Below are positions 1 through 14,700 of a stretch of DNA of 64,000 nucleotides, one piece after another. The notes beneath the pieces are model-generated. The model ran no database searches and was not told the origin of the DNA. It worked only from the letters and a program-made list of their open reading frames with translations. Position 1 is the stretch's first letter. The number at the start of each line of letters is the position of its first letter. This DNA comes from Apis mellifera (lineage: Eukaryota; Arthropoda; Insecta; Hymenoptera; Apidae), in assembly GCF_003254395.2 (NCBI RefSeq), contig NC_037646.1, positions 5,472,381-5,536,380 on the forward strand, given 5' to 3'. A program made the position numbers and the translations under genes.

Positions 1-3000
1 CAAAAGAAGCTAAGTTATAGCAAGCCTCAAAGATTATTTCGAGATTTTATTACATCATATAAACGTTATTTATTATAATTAGTGTTGTTTCAATGATTAA
101 TGAAACATCGTGTTTAAAATTATCGTAGATAAAACTTCACCTAAACCAAATTCGTTCTTCTATGCTGCATATACATGTAATTGTATATTTAATAAGAACG
201 TAATAAATTATAATTTTTAAAAAAAAAAGGGCAAACGATTGATGAATAAAAGAAAAATAATTTCTTTCCTCGATTTGCGATCGATTATTAATAATTGCCA
301 ATAAGTTTTTAAACAGATTCGATTCGATCGATATCTGACGATTAACCGTGCAGAAACGTTTTCTCCTACTCCTTTAACCGGAAGCTACGTTTCGAGTCGT
401 GTTGTCACTGGTATACCACAAGTGTACGCGCCACTCGTGGCTGCTGATCGGGGCGCCAATGAATTGGAATTCCAAGTTTGTAAACGTTGCCACAGCGAGA
501 ATGAATTTTCTGCTATTCTGGCCGGTATCTGAATTGTGGATTTGCGGTTAAAAGTTTGAGAGTTGAGAGGATTGTGTGCTCAGAAGGAAACCGGGCTTCT
601 TCGCCATTGATGTTTCACGATGCTTAAATAAATTGTTGTTCGAGCATAAAAGGATGATTATTATGTTCCTTAGTTTCTCGATATTTTTTATCGTTTATTT
701 TTTATTCGAGTTTGAAATAATGTGTATATATATGTGTGTATGTGTGTGTTTTTGTATTATAAAATGTATCTTAAAAAATTGGATAAATTTTAGAAGATGG
801 ATCAACGTTGAATAAAATTTAAAAAGAAAGCATTTTTTATACAACGAAGGTATAAAATTTAATATTCGAATTTTTGTTAAACACTGGTTCAAAGGTTTAA
901 TAAATTGAACATTGTCAATATCTCTCCTCTAATAAATCTAAAAATTTAAACTAGTCAATCATCTTTGTCTAAGTATCGATTTGGAATCTTTATGTCTTTT
1001 CTGTATTTTCTGTATTGTTCATTTGTTGCGAAAAACTAAAATCTACGAGATAAAGACGGCGAAGAGAAACAAAGTGCGTTTGAAACAATGGAACAATATA
1101 AATATATATCACCTTTTATAAGGGAAAGAGATTATTCAAACGAGCCATTCCAATAAAACTTATCCTGAAACATTCATTATTATTATGCTTAATGTTGGCC
1201 GATATTCGATTCAGATTTTCGATAAGAAATGGCCGGGACGTGAAGCTGCAATTTCGTAATTTAAAATCTCGGAACACTGTTTCCCATGGAATACAGTTTA
1301 AAATTTTTTTATACACTTATCTCCCGGAAACGATTTAACAGATTTATGAACTTTTATGTGAAAAATGAAACCACGAACGTGACAGAAAATATAAAATCTA
1401 GCGAGATGATGTACGAGATCGCTTAATCTTTATCAAAATAATAAAAAAAAGACGAATAATTTTTGATAAAACAAGATTGATACTTGAAAAATAGAAACTT
1501 TTATACATGCCCCTATATATTAATGATTTTAATGTTCAAATCTATCCTTAAATTTTCAAATTTTATATATTTCTTCTTTTTTAAATTTTATTTCTCTACT
1601 TATTTTCTAAATAAATAATGATTGAAATATTTCAACATAATTTTAAACAATGTGAAAATTTAAAATACAATACGAAATATAAATATTTTACTTTAAATAA
1701 TATAATATTTCCATATGTTGCTCGTATGGAAATAAAGCTTCACATTTTATGCTACTTTTCCTTTATGGATTTTTTTTTTCGAGATAATTTTTCCGAAAAT
1801 AAATTGCTCACCCCTTTCTGCATATTGCGTATGAACACGTATGAAAGAATTAGAGGAAAAGGAGTGTAAAGTTTCTATTTTTTTTTTTTTTTTAAATACT
1901 GGAAATAAAATTGTAAAAATTTACGAAGCATGTTTATAATTGGAGGCTCGATAATATTTGTAAAAAATTTTGTATCGAGTGTTAAAAAGAGGAGAGAATG
2001 TTTTCACGAAAGGAAATAATTACAGTTATTTACAATTACATAATCTAATCGAATTATTACGAACTTGTGGATCTCATATTTGAAATTTAACAAGGTTAAT
2101 TCGATTACTCATTATTTTTTCTTTTTTTTCTGAGGAATTATCTATTAATTATTGAATCAAAATCGTGTCTTTAGAAAAAATAAATATATTCGTTGATAAA
2201 AAGAGTTGATGAGTAAGTAGAAGACTTTTGCTGAATATATCTATAATAAATATTTACACTCGAAGGAAATTTTTTTAAAAATTTTAAAAATATATAATAA
2301 ATTTTTAAATTGATAAATTCCAAAGAAAAAAAAAAGAGGAAAACGTATGTTCGAAATTTATTGATATTCTACTGTGCGACGTTAAGTGTACCATGTGTGG
2401 GTGTGTAGAAATATATCGCGAAAACCACAACGACAGGAATCGACATCAATGGAAAACGTTTTTATAATGCGTTACATATATGGATATGGGGAATTTTTAA
2501 AAGCATCCGTCATGTGCAAGGCGCGTCGATGGAAATCTGACGCGAGTCAAAAATCAAAATAGCAGGGTGTCAATGCTATTAAATCTCTCTACTAGGAAAA
2601 CTAAAAATTTTAAATTGAAATAACACAGCGAAATATTCTGCCCGCTGAAACGCGGAATAATATTGGGGAAATTGCGAAATGTTATTGTACCAACTTTGCC
2701 AACGTTCTTTCAAATAAAATAAGGGAAAATTGAAAATAAATAGAAATATTTTCATTGTAAACTCGAAAATTGAAAAACATCGTCTCTGGTAATTTTTCTT
2801 TTTTTATTTTTTTTTAACTTTACAAAATTTATCTTATCTCAGTCTTGTCTTTGAAAGACAACCCAATCCAACTCAAACGAATGAATTTTGAAATTCGAAC
2901 TTTGAAACAAAATTTCAAAGCAAATAAATTTAAATAACCTTTAAATAAATACTATATATAATTTGTAATTTTGAATTTTACATTTTTAAACTTTTTGAAT

Positions 3001-6000
3001 GAGAATAATGATGTAATAATTAATGTTAAGTTGTTATATTAATATGAACGTTATTGGATTTGCCTTTGATTCTATCTGGAATTTCGATCTCGCGTCACTC
3101 GTCGTCAAGAGGTTAATCAAGGCGTTGAGTTCTCGGTGATTACTTCACTGTTGCGTGGAAAATTGAAAATGTAATGAAAATGGATGGAAGAAACGACGAT
3201 GGTGTGAACGATAATGAAAATAAATGGTGAAAATATTATCAATGTCGGTATCTCGTTAAACATAACGGAAACCCGTCAATTCAGTGAAAAATGATATTCA
3301 AAATGTAAAATTATAAGTATATCTCCATTTCCATTTCTTCGATAATTACATAACGAAACATTGTTTTATTTTGCAAAATTTAATTTTACTTTTAATTCTA
3401 CACTTCTATACATATATATATCTAAAAGTTTACGCGTTCATTAATCGATTAATTAATTGAACAATTTATCAAAAAATTTATTTTATTTTCACTTTAAAAA
3501 TTCTTCTATCCCTTTTCTCCTTTTCTCAATGCTTTTTAAATTTTCTTCCAAAATGGGATTAAAATTTTACGAAATATACCCTGTATATTTTTTTACCTAG
3601 TAATTTTTTTTGCAACAATCGAATAGATCGAGTCAGATGTTTTTGTATTAACAGGTGGCTCGCGTGACACGCATACATAATTGATATTGAGAAGCACGTG
3701 GTGTCTGATGAAATCAATAATGAAAGGTGTTTTATAAGTACTACAAATATCTTGATACGCAAAGATTTGGAATTAAGATTTATTATCACGTATCTTTAAC
3801 GATTAGAATTTGCGTTTCATTCTAACGAAAGCATGATTTGTTAGATATGTGTTAAATTATACGTAGAAGAGTGAGATTTTTTTTTTATAAAATCAAATAT
3901 AAAAAATTAGAATTATTGCATTAATTCTTTTTTTTAAATATGAAACATAAATCTACGTATTTCGTATATTAATTTATATTCGAATAAAATTATTTGTTAA
4001 TCTGTCCAATTGAAAGACATGATATTTTCGCGCGAAAATTAAAATTTGAAAAAATATTATATTGAAATAGAATGATAACACGCTTTAAATAGAGCTCTAA
4101 ACGAACTTTTTATCCATCAAAAATTTCAACAAATTCCTCTTCAAAATCGTTTTTTATTATTAAAAAAAAATATTTTCATTTTTTCATTCATAATTTCAAA
4201 AACAATGAAACGACAACCGATCATCACGAACATTGAAGAAGTATATATTCAACGTTGGTACGAGTATTATATAAAAGGGGAGGGAAGGGGAAAAAAAAAT
4301 CGTCGAAATAAAGTTTTAATAAAGTTGTCAACGTTCTATCAAGAAAAATTCTCAATTTAATTAAAGATCTCGAAATTCAAACTTTTCACCCCCTTTTTTC
4401 ATCCCCTTTCGTCGGGCCATCGTTGTTCAATTTCTTTTCTTTTCTTCTTCTTCTTCTTCTTTTTTTTTTTTTTACTTTATTCAAAGAACGACAATTATCG
4501 GTTAATTTTATTCATGAGAGGAATAACAGTTTTATTGTAAACTTGGCCTAAAAAGAGTGGGCACTGCAATGAACAACAAAAGGTTTCATAGAAGATGAAG
4601 ATAGATGAATTTAGTAGTCGGAATAAAGGGGCAAAGGGGCATTCCGAAGGATAAAAGGAATTTCCTCGCCGCGAAACATCTTGGATTCTGTTAATAAGAG
4701 TCTGTTAATAACAAATACCGGGAAAAATTGCAATAAAAAAGGGAAGAAATAAAGGAGGGGATAATAATAAAATTGCCTTATTCGAGGGGACAAAGTAACC
4801 TCTCTTGTTGGAAGGAATAAAGGTAAATTACCTTTATGAATTTTTCTCTGATGAATTATTCGTAATAAAGTAGAATCCCTTCTTCCATCCCCTCCCTCGT
4901 TGCCTTCATATTTCTTCGTGTTCTTATCGAAGAATATTAGTATTTCTTAATATTCATTTTCTACACGTTTCTCAATTCATTATATTATCTGAATTTCAGA
5001 ACTGATATATATATAAAAAGAAAATTTGTTATTTATTTAAAGCAAAATTTGTTTTCATTAATTGTAAAAGAGAAAAGATAATAATCGAAAATTGTTATTA
5101 TATTATTATATTCTTTAAAAATATTCGTGTCACTAACGATTATTCTAAAAAGAAAAAAAAAATGAGATATAAAAATGTACGAAGGTTATTGTTAGGAACC
5201 ATTCACTATAAAATATCGTAGATATAAAAATAGCATAAAAATTGGTATACGTGGTAAAATAAAGTTAGTCGAAAATACTATTTTTATTTCAACTTTAAAT
5301 TACTACTTTACTACCTTGCTTGATAAGAAATAAGATATAAAATTGTCATAAAACGATGACTTTTGAACAAGAACGATTTCCCGGGGAGTCAAACACGAAC
5401 CAATTTATCAACTTCTGATTGAAAAACATGCGGGAACTCATCTTTTAAAATCAGTTTCCTTTCTGAACAAGGATACTAATGCAAATGTCATCCATCATTT
5501 TCTATCTAACTTTTTAATTAAAAATTGTTGGTACAAAGACATTGAGAAGATCTTGAAACAGAAGATCGATCCACGAGAGATCGAAGTCGAACCAATCCAT
5601 CAATTTCTAAACTCAAAAACAACTACAACTTTCGATAACTAAAACTGATCCACTCAGGTGTCGATACTAATAATTACGAAGTTTAATCTGGCGGAAAACT
5701 GAAGTTAAACTTTAGAAATTACTTGTCATAGCGAAGAAGAAGAATTCTTAATAATGGGCGTGGATTGAAAAAAATAATTCTTCTTTCGTTATAATACATT
5801 CCCGTTCACGATGTATTACTTTCATATCAAAAAATATCCCATTAATTTTTGAAAAATGTTATTCTTGCGATCTATTAGACGTATTAAAAATTTTTTTGTC
5901 TTGCTTAAATGTATAATTTGTGCTTTTCAACTTGAGATCTATCATTTTTAGAAACGTTTAGGAGTTTATAAATAAATAAAATAAATATTGAATTCATTTG

Positions 6001-8791
6001 AAAATTTGAAATCCTTTTTAAATATTTTAAAAAATTGATAAATAATTATTATATATAAAAAATCATTCCTGTAAAATAGAATTCTCGTCTATTTAAAATT
6101 ATTATTCAATTCCTAGTCAATTTCTAGTCAAAAAATATATACAAAAATATTCAAAATTATGTACAATTAAGTTAATATTAAAAAATAATTATTAATTGAT
6201 TAAAAATCGTCATATTCATCGTGAAATTCTAAAAACACGTAAAAAAAACTTTCCAAATTAAATATATACTTCGATATTAAAATCAATTAAAATAAAATTA
6301 AAACTTAATAATTAAAATTGACTCGAAAAAAATCTACACAATCATTAATCTTAAATCAATATCCAAATTTCTATATCTTATACATTATTCAACTTTTAAT
6401 TTTACTTAATAAAATTCTAAAAAAATTCTGGACTACAAAATCCCAGATATAAAAACGCGAAAATCATTTAATAAACTATTAATATTTAAAAAATTAATTT
6501 TACATTAAACAACCAAATTTTAAATCAAATTTGCATCCATGTTTATTATCTTATATTTATGTACTTAAATACTCGAGTATTGATTGTAAGTCGTTAAAAA
6601 TAAAGAGTAAACGAAACGAAAAAAAGATTTCCATGATAACAATAATAATAATAATAAAAAAAAAGAAAATCATCGAATCGATCTAAAAAATCTCAAAAAA
6701 AAAAAAAAGAAACGTAATTTATCTATTATAGAAAATTGTTCAGACTTTACCTAGTTGATGCAAATAAACGCCTCTCTCCCTCTCCAGTTATCTCGTTTCC
6801 GGTAGTGGTTGGGCGAAATAGCGATTGCTTCTCGACATCTCTCGCCTCGGTTATCGATCGAGGACCCGTCGATAAAACCGGTGAAGTCAAACAGTCTTTT
6901 CTCGAACCGTGCGATTTCACTCGCGCCAGGCCGTCGACACGTGGATGTGTACACGTATCTATCTATCTATCTATCTACCTATATATAATTCCATATTTAT
7001 ATTTATGCGTTATAGGTAACGTGTTGTGTATGTATGTATGTATGTATATATGTTTATGTGTAAGCATGTATGTATACGTATCTCTAAGAGATGAATACGT
7101 CTTTTCTGTCTCTATGGAAGTGTACCATATCCGTGGTATGTATATGTGTGTATACTCTATATTTCCATTTTGGTCGTGTGCAGCAGTTCCACTCGACGAG
7201 CGCGTCCACGCTGATCGAGCGAAGCGTCACAAGCTTTTTATTTTTGTCACCGTGATGACAGGTTGTCTCGATCGACGATATTTTATTTACAGCGATCGTG
7301 AAAACAGAGAATGGGACGGTCTCGGTCAGCTGGCCGCGTCATCGAACGGGGAACTCTCTTTGAACGCTTAATCCGCGGATATCGATGCGGAAGTAGTCAC
7401 GTATCGCCATCGTGCTTTTTATAAAAGATACCTTTTTCTCTTTTTTTCAATTATCCTATTCGTTATTTTGACCATTGCGTGCTTCCTCCCCTTTTTCGAA
7501 TACCTCATAAGATGAATTACCAGGCGACATTTGCCTCAAGTAGGGAGATTTTACATTCCTTGTACATTCCTTGTGATTATTATTTACGTTAATTACGAAT
7601 AAATTTGTAATCTTATTCGTTGGTCATGGATAAATTTCTAATTTCATTATTCGAAAGATAAGCAGTCGTCACAAGTGAACGACACCGCTTTGCATCCATA
7701 GGAATTTGAAGAGTGCATCCCTCGAGATAGCACGAGTACGAGAAATGCTATTTCTATGTATCTCCTATCACGTACCTTTTTTTTCCCTTTTTTTACGATC
7801 CTTCATTTCTTTCTCTCCCGGTCGTATACACGCGATATCTTTACGGGCTTTATTAGAATATATTTTTATCCCATTCCAAATTTATCTCAACTCGTGATTC
7901 TCATCGTGATTTTTATCCTCTAAATTTCTAAGCGAATTGAAAATAATTAAAATGGAAGAACTAACATTGGAAAATTATGAAATATATATATACATATATC
8001 AAAATGTTTCAAAAGCAAGTGAAGAACAAAATTTTAATACATTGTTCGACTAAATTAAACCACGAGTCGAGGCTGTTTAAATTATCTATTAACATATCTA
8101 AAATTATTACCACTGTTCGTACGATTAAACTTGTACCGCCTTGATTGCCTGAAATAACGTAATTTCAAATTGAACGGTCAAAAGTTTACATTATTAAAAT
8201 TTTGAACAGACTCGTGGCTCATCGATTGAAATTTTCCAATGGAAAAAAAATCTAATATCATTTAAATCGAATCCAATTGCTTCAAAATCGAAATTAAAAT
8301 GTTGATTAAAAATTATCTTGTACGTACTTATACCTTTGTACATTTCTCTGTTGTGCAATTTACTCAACTTAATTATTAAAATTTTATCACCCCCTCCTTA
8401 CTCCTAAATTTGAAGACTAAACACAGGGCATCACTGTACATTTCTGAAGATCTCCTTTACACAATACTATCTCTGAAAATGAGCGAACTACGTGTATACA
8501 CACAATGGCACACGTGACACGTCCGTTTCGAACACCACTTGAAACACCAACGACATTTCCTCCCCCGTTTCATTCTCCCCCCCCCCTCCTAATTTCTCTT
8601 GCCTCCCCACATCGTCGTCAACACGCAAACACGCAAAAAAGTAAAAGCTTAATTTTTTTATCGGCTCTTAAACACGGTATCACATAAGATTTCCACGCTG
8701 ACTTGACTCGAGCTTCGACTCGATCGTTTTAAACTTAGGAACCCACACGAGAGAATTGGTGTGTGTGTGTGTGCTAATCTTTTTATCATTA

Positions 8792-8822
<31 letters not shown>

Positions 8823-9142
8823 TTTTTTTTTTATATTTTTTTTTCCCTTTTTATATTTTTTTTGTTTCCTCCTTCGTTTTTAGGTACTTTAACGAGCCTC
8901 GACAACGATTACTTTTTAATAGACGAAGATTATTGGTCCAAAGAGAAATGTAATTACACGATATCGATGAAGGGGACGACGAGATAAGATTTACATTATA
9001 TACTCGAGACCTCGACCAAAGTTTCGAATCCTCCGCGAAAATATCCTTTTCTTTTTTTTTTTTCCTGTTTCGCGAAAATGGACGTCGAAAGATATATTAA
9101 AATGCCAAATGCCTCGAGCACGCCATATCCCCTCCAATATTT

Positions 9143-9197
<55 letters not shown>

Positions 9198-11240
9198 CTC
9201 ACATATTTTTACTCATGGACAATCGCACACACTGTACGCAAATACTGTCGACTACCTAACAAACATCCGAGAAGAGAAAAATCCGATGCTCATCAATATA
9301 TCTGTCAACATCTTTGCTTTGATTGTAGAACCGGGCTGCGAAGCCCTTATCCCCCCTCCCCTCCCTCCCCTCCCTTCCCCACCCAAAAAACGAAAAGGAC
9401 AACATTTAAGATACACAAGTTTACAGCGATTTACGGACCGCGATCATAATTCGTAGTACCCTTTTGAGTTTTCGGTGTTCGGATAATCACAGCGCGCGTT
9501 TCAGCCTTCCATTGCGTAAATAATAATTAGACCGTTTAGTTACAAAGCTCGTCTCCTTTCCTCTCTTTCTCTCTCTCTCTCTCCTTCTCTCCTTCCTCGA
9601 TATCGACACGATATGCATACATAATCGCATCGATTCGAGAAATCGTTGTTTTCAAATCAATTGATCGTGGACGCGAGCGACTCAAACCCATCGCTAGATC
9701 GCATCCCTAGATCGACACGTTTCACCGGTTATCATATCGGTTTAAATAACCGCGTACAAAGAGTTTCTGAAGCGGATATACAAATATATATATATGTACG
9801 TATACACCGCAAGAAGAAATTCCTAATTCCCATCGGAATATTCGATGAGAGAGAAGTGGAGGAGGAGGAGACTCGAGAGGATCGAATGGAATAATAGTAT
9901 CGGATCGATCCGAGCTCGAAACGAGCATAGCACACAGTCTACAGAAACTTCGTTACTATTTACACGGATCTTAGCGAGTGTTTTCGGTGTTTACCGATTT
10001 GTACGATCGATTTCGACACGCGAACCAGCCACAATCGATACCATTCGAAGAGAATTGCGGATAACACCGTTTTTTCTTTTCTTCTTTCTTTTTTTTTTTT
10101 TTTTTTTGTAACACCCAGGAGGAGATCGTTCGAGATCGTTCATTCCGCTATATTCCGTCGATTGTCCTCGCAAAAATTCCCTCCCCCCGTCTTGATTCAA
10201 TTCAACTTCCTCGATACGACTTCTTCTTCTTCGTTCTTCGTTCTTCGTCGAAGCTCTCCTCTTCGGTTCCTCGCGATCACGGCAAAGAGTGATTGCTCAG
10301 CTGATAAAACGTTCAAGCGAGATATATATATATGCATATATATATATATTAGAGGCCATTCGTTGCACGAAATTGCCCCGCGAAATTGCCTTTCTTCCTA
10401 CGATTTTCTTTAAATACTGTCCCAAACGCGAGCCTGTCTAAGTCTAAGAGCGAAAAGTCTGTCTCGCGATATTCGACCATGTTTCTTCAGAGAAAAGAAA
10501 TTAGAATTCGTTTGATTAAGATTTTTTTTAAGAGATTCGTGAAAGGATTTTAAAAACTTGGTTCTTGGAAATTTTTTTCAAAGTTTTCGAGAAAGATTAT
10601 TATAACGAATAAGAGACGATGACGAGATGAAGCTTAAATTTTCTACAATTTTAATACTATTTTTATTTCTATATTTGAAAATTAAATATCCACAACGAAT
10701 TATATGATTGAGAAGAATGAATTTCATTCCATTTCTTTCCAATCAATAAGAATTTGAACTTTTATAGATGCGTAGAATATTTTATCTTCTTCATCTCGTT
10801 ATAATGATAATAAGCGGATGGATATACCAAACTCTAAAACTATTTTCGTATTCGAATACTGGTTGCAATCGATAGCCGCATTCAAAGATACCAACGTTTT
10901 CCTCGATTCCAGGGAATCTTCGAATCGCCCAACTTTCCGCAAATAAATAAAAATCCAATAACACAGAGTCGTATCGACTCTAAACTTCATGATCGAAGTC
11001 TCTTCGAAAACTCTCGAGGAAACTCCACCGTCCAACTATCCATTATCAATGATCCCCCCCCTCCCCCCTCTAATGATCGTGAAAAATCGTCACAGGAACT
11101 CTTTATCATTCGATTCGAGCTTGAAAAATCGCTCGAGCAATTTAAATCCGATTTAAAAGAGTTGCAACGAGAAAAGAAAAAATTTCCAAGAACAAAATGA
11201 AAAAAGAAAAATCCTAACGAAACACGCTCGAGAAGCACGC
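1..11240. other. AT-rich non-coding DNA left of exon A
   Basis: No gene recognised. Bases 1-6700 are AT-rich with many homopolymers. GC-richer pockets at about 361-560, 6770-7380 and 9240-9480 show no zinc-finger or other domain on either strand. A 211-codon frame at 6736-7371 crosses TATC and TATG repeats and is not convincing. This is downstream of the last recognised lola exon, so it could hold further alternative exons that I failed to see, or intergenic DNA. Confidence 0.6.
9143..9192. repeat. (TA)n microsatellite
   Basis: Nearly pure TA repeats with one TG interruption. Creates spurious Ile/Tyr reading frames. Confidence 0.9.
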
Positions 11241-11246
11241 TTTATT
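11241..11246 (-). terminator. Candidate poly(A) signal for exon A
   Basis: AATAAA on the minus strand, about 200 bases past the exon A stop codon. Its position suits a short 3' UTR. No cDNA evidence is available here. Confidence 0.5.
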
Positions 11247-11445
11247 AATTAAAAAAGAACCACGGTCGAAGGAAACGGATCTTTTATGCGTTCCCCTCCT
11301 CGAAGACAGGGTTTGGTTGGCGCACGGCCAACGGTCAGGGTAGCCCGAATCCGAAGAAAGGCGCGATCGAAGGCCTGTCGTCGAAGAGACGAGGGGGCGG
11401 AAGTGGCGGGAGTGGCCGCTTCCTTCGCGGGGCAATCAGCGTCCT

Positions 11446-11726
11446 CTACAGCGGCCCCTTCGCGAACGACCCCTTGACGAAGGACTCTTTGGCGAACACT
11501 ATCTCCCTGTGCTTGGTGCGTATGTGGGAGCGGAGGGTGTCGATCCTGCTGTACGTGGCCGGGCAATAGGGGCACAGGGACCTTTGGGCCGTGTGTATGT
11601 GGAAGTGGTGCCAACGGTTGGTCACCTGTTTGCCACAGGCACGGCATCTCCAAAGGGCGGGCGAGCCGAGCGACACGGCGAACATCTCGTGATATGACAG
11701 ACCGACCGGCACGCTGGGCATCGTAC
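11446..11726 (-). CDS. lola: lola alternative 3' exon A (divergent C2H2 zinc-finger pair)
   Basis: Isoform-specific last exon, the most downstream seen here (about 93 residues). The acceptor is sense ...GGGTTTTCCAG|GT in the common phase, and the stop is TAG. A hydrophobic 27-residue lead (containing VGLSYHEMFAVSLG) precedes finger 1 (C28, C31, H41, H45; X9, with RACGKQVTNRWHH), then linker TAQRSL, then finger 2 (C52, C55, H68, H73; X12, with YSRIDTLRSHIRTKH). The tail repeats a short motif (FAKES, FVKGS, FAKGP). It departs from exons B-E in lacking the Phe-Pro linker, and it is GC-rich for this window. An AATAAA at 11241-11246, about 200 bases past the stop, is the best poly(A) candidate. 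The exon phase and finger spacing tie it to the same gene; the divergent linker points to an old, separately conserved isoform. Confidence 0.87.
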
Positions 11727-14700
11727 CTGGAAAACCCAACAACAAGCCTTCATTGCGATTTTTTTTTCTTTATCTCTCGTGCTGGTTTCTTTTCTTTTCT
11801 TTCTTTCGATTTTCTTGTTGCGGGTTCTTCTCATCTCGGCCGGGAAATTTGTGAAAGGAAATTTATGTGGGCGTGAAAAGTGGGATCGTTGAAAAGTTGG
11901 CGATGTGGAATTAAGAGTTGTTTTGAAAGATAAATACACGGTGATGCGTGGAAAGTTGGCAAAGTAAAGTGTTTGTAAATTTAGTTTGTTCGATTATAGA
12001 TCTGAGGAGGAGTAGGATTAAGGAGATTAAGATTTGATTTCGTCGTAATTTCATTGTTGCGTTTGTTGTGAGGTGTAATGTAGAATCTGAGAAAGATTCT
12101 ACAGATTCAATCTAGAGATTACAAAGATGATTATATATATGTGTATATTTCTGTTCGTATTATTATATTATCCCAACTTTTGCCAACTTTTCAGCTCTCG
12201 CTCGAAATTACGCTGGAAAAGTACAGGAAATAGGTTGCAACGAAGAGGTGCCAACTTTTCGGTTCTGCGTGAAAAAATAAAGGAAATAGGAATTTTATAG
12301 AACAATTGGAGAACGAATGAATATTTTATTTAAATAATTCTTCCCTTCAAAGGCAACAATTATTAAAAAACAAATATTATATCGAATTTAAACGAACGAT
12401 TTATATATAAAAGAATTACGAAATAATATATTCACAATATTCGAAACTGAACGAAAGAATAAATAAATAAATTCTCTGAGAAACGAATATTAAATTTGTT
12501 CGAAAAATTCTCGAATCCTACTTTCGCGAGATTTAAAACTCGACCCCGCGAACGAGAGCAAAAATTCATTTCCGTGGAGGAAAAAAAAAAAAAGAAAAAA
12601 AAGAAAAATACATATATCCAACGTAACGCATAAGGGATGGCAAGCACGACGCGTTACCTTTTTTCACGTGTGTACATGTGTGAAAGCGGGCAGGTGTGCA
12701 TGGAAGCAGCAAACAAAGGATGCTGTTCAACACTCTCATTCACGCAGCGCGCACGAGCGTCATCATCCCTCTCGCATCATCATCTCACCAGGAAACGGCG
12801 AAGCGTTCGGCAGACGTGGCCCGGCTGAATACTCACGTTTCACGCAGCCGTCCATGTCCTCGTCAATCTTTCGACGGACGAATGAGAGAGAAAAATGGCG
12901 GGAATATCGTTTGCCGATATTCGATCGAAGGATTACCTGAGAAACGTGCTCCGCTTCACACCTCTAATCCATGCGACGACGTGGCCGGGTTATGATTGCG
13001 ATCGATATATCGGTGGAAAACTTACGTTATCGCAATGCCTTATGCATCGATTAATCCTTTTCGCCTCGATACAAGTGGACGATCAATCCGCTGCTCGCTC
13101 GCCTCTTCGCACTCTTCTTCGCTTCTTTCGTGTTCGCGTGGATAGGATGTGAGGATCGTTATGGAGAAAGATCGATTAGAAAGGGATAGGGAATTTTTTG
13201 GAAAGTTCTGATTTAAGGAATCAGAGAAATTTTTTCTCTCTCTCTCTTTCTTTCTTATCTTTCGTGAATTGGAAAGAGAGGTTTGATCTTTGAGATTAAT
13301 GTTAATGTATATTATGGAACTTATTGGAGTGTTTCTGGGAGATGTGAATGCGTGATTTAACAGTGGTTATGTTGTTGATCTTATTCTCTTTATATTTTCC
13401 ATCTTTCTTTTCTAAGTTCCACTTTGAATAATTCGTAAAAAAGAAAAAAAGTATTCAAAGATACATCCAAATTTATTATCTTCTCAAAATAGAAAAGAAA
13501 TCAAAGTGCTTCCACAAATAAAATCACCTCTATTTTAATCCTTATATTTCTCTCCTGCTGCAGTAGCTTTAATTAACCATGTTCCTCATAGCTTAGCTCC
13601 ACTTTCGATCAAATTAATTACGGAACTTATTCTTCCAAGAATAAAAAAAAAATCTAAATTCAAACAAAATCAATTCTCTTCCAATCCTATGATTCGGCAA
13701 ATTTTATCGATCCAAACTAAAATACTAAACTCCATAATATCTCTCTTGGTAATCTCATGGTTGGCAATCTCAAAAGGAAGGGAAAAAGAGATCACAGTTA
13801 GTTAATTGTGACCGTTTGTTTGACGAGGATCAAAGAGATAAGGTGTGCACATGCGCATCGAATATACGTAGGTTGAATATTTCATTGGATGCCTCTGCTC
13901 AGTGTTACTCGAAGATGGTGCTACGCTTTTGATAATCCTTGCACGAGGAACTATACCGTGATGGTTATGCTGTCTGGTTATCGACATCGTGTACGGAGAA
14001 GTTTGCTCACAATCTATCGAGCAACGCGCCATAGATAATCCTATTTGAGACTGATCGCTAATCCTTGCCTATATTGCTTGCGCACCTGTGATACAACTTG
14101 AAATTCTACGTATGCTTTCCCAATAAAGATGTGATACAGATTTTAAACGCTAATTTCTTCTCTTTTGGAATTTCTAATAACATAAAATGTTTGTTAGTAA
14201 GAAGGTAATCTTAGATTTTGCGAGTCAAGTTTAATTTTGATGTATAATACAATTAGATGTGATTCAAATTTTGTGTGCTATTTCGAAACTCTGGTAAAAG
14301 TGTTTCACATATTCTAAGCAGGATATAAATTTTGCGAGGGTTAAACATTTTTGGAAATATTGTAGCAATTTGGCAAGAAATTGTGTGGATTTTATGGATC
14401 TGCAATGAATACAAATAAATAAATAAATACATTTGAAAGAATTCTAAATAATAATAAATTTTTAATTAATTAACAATGAATGCGGTTACTTTTTCTTTTT
14501 TTATTTCCATGTTAAACCAACTTGTTCAACAACAACGTGTTCGTGAAAATTATTTATTCCATAAACCATATTTTTTATATATTCGTCAAACCAGCGGATA
14601 TGTATACATTTATACAATTTGGGTTAATTCCATAATCCTTTTATAAATTCGCTTAAAACCTAAACTTACTTGGTACAAAACTCTCAAAATGGAAGATCCT

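Noticed and set aside
6736..7371. 211-codon plus-strand ORF
   Set aside because: It runs through TATC and TATG repeats giving Ser/Ile/Tyr and Val/Cys/Met stretches, and has no domain. Only the last ~30 codons look ordinary.
13802..14032. 76-codon minus-strand ORF of ordinary composition
   Set aside because: No recognisable domain, splice context or transposon similarity; too short to support.
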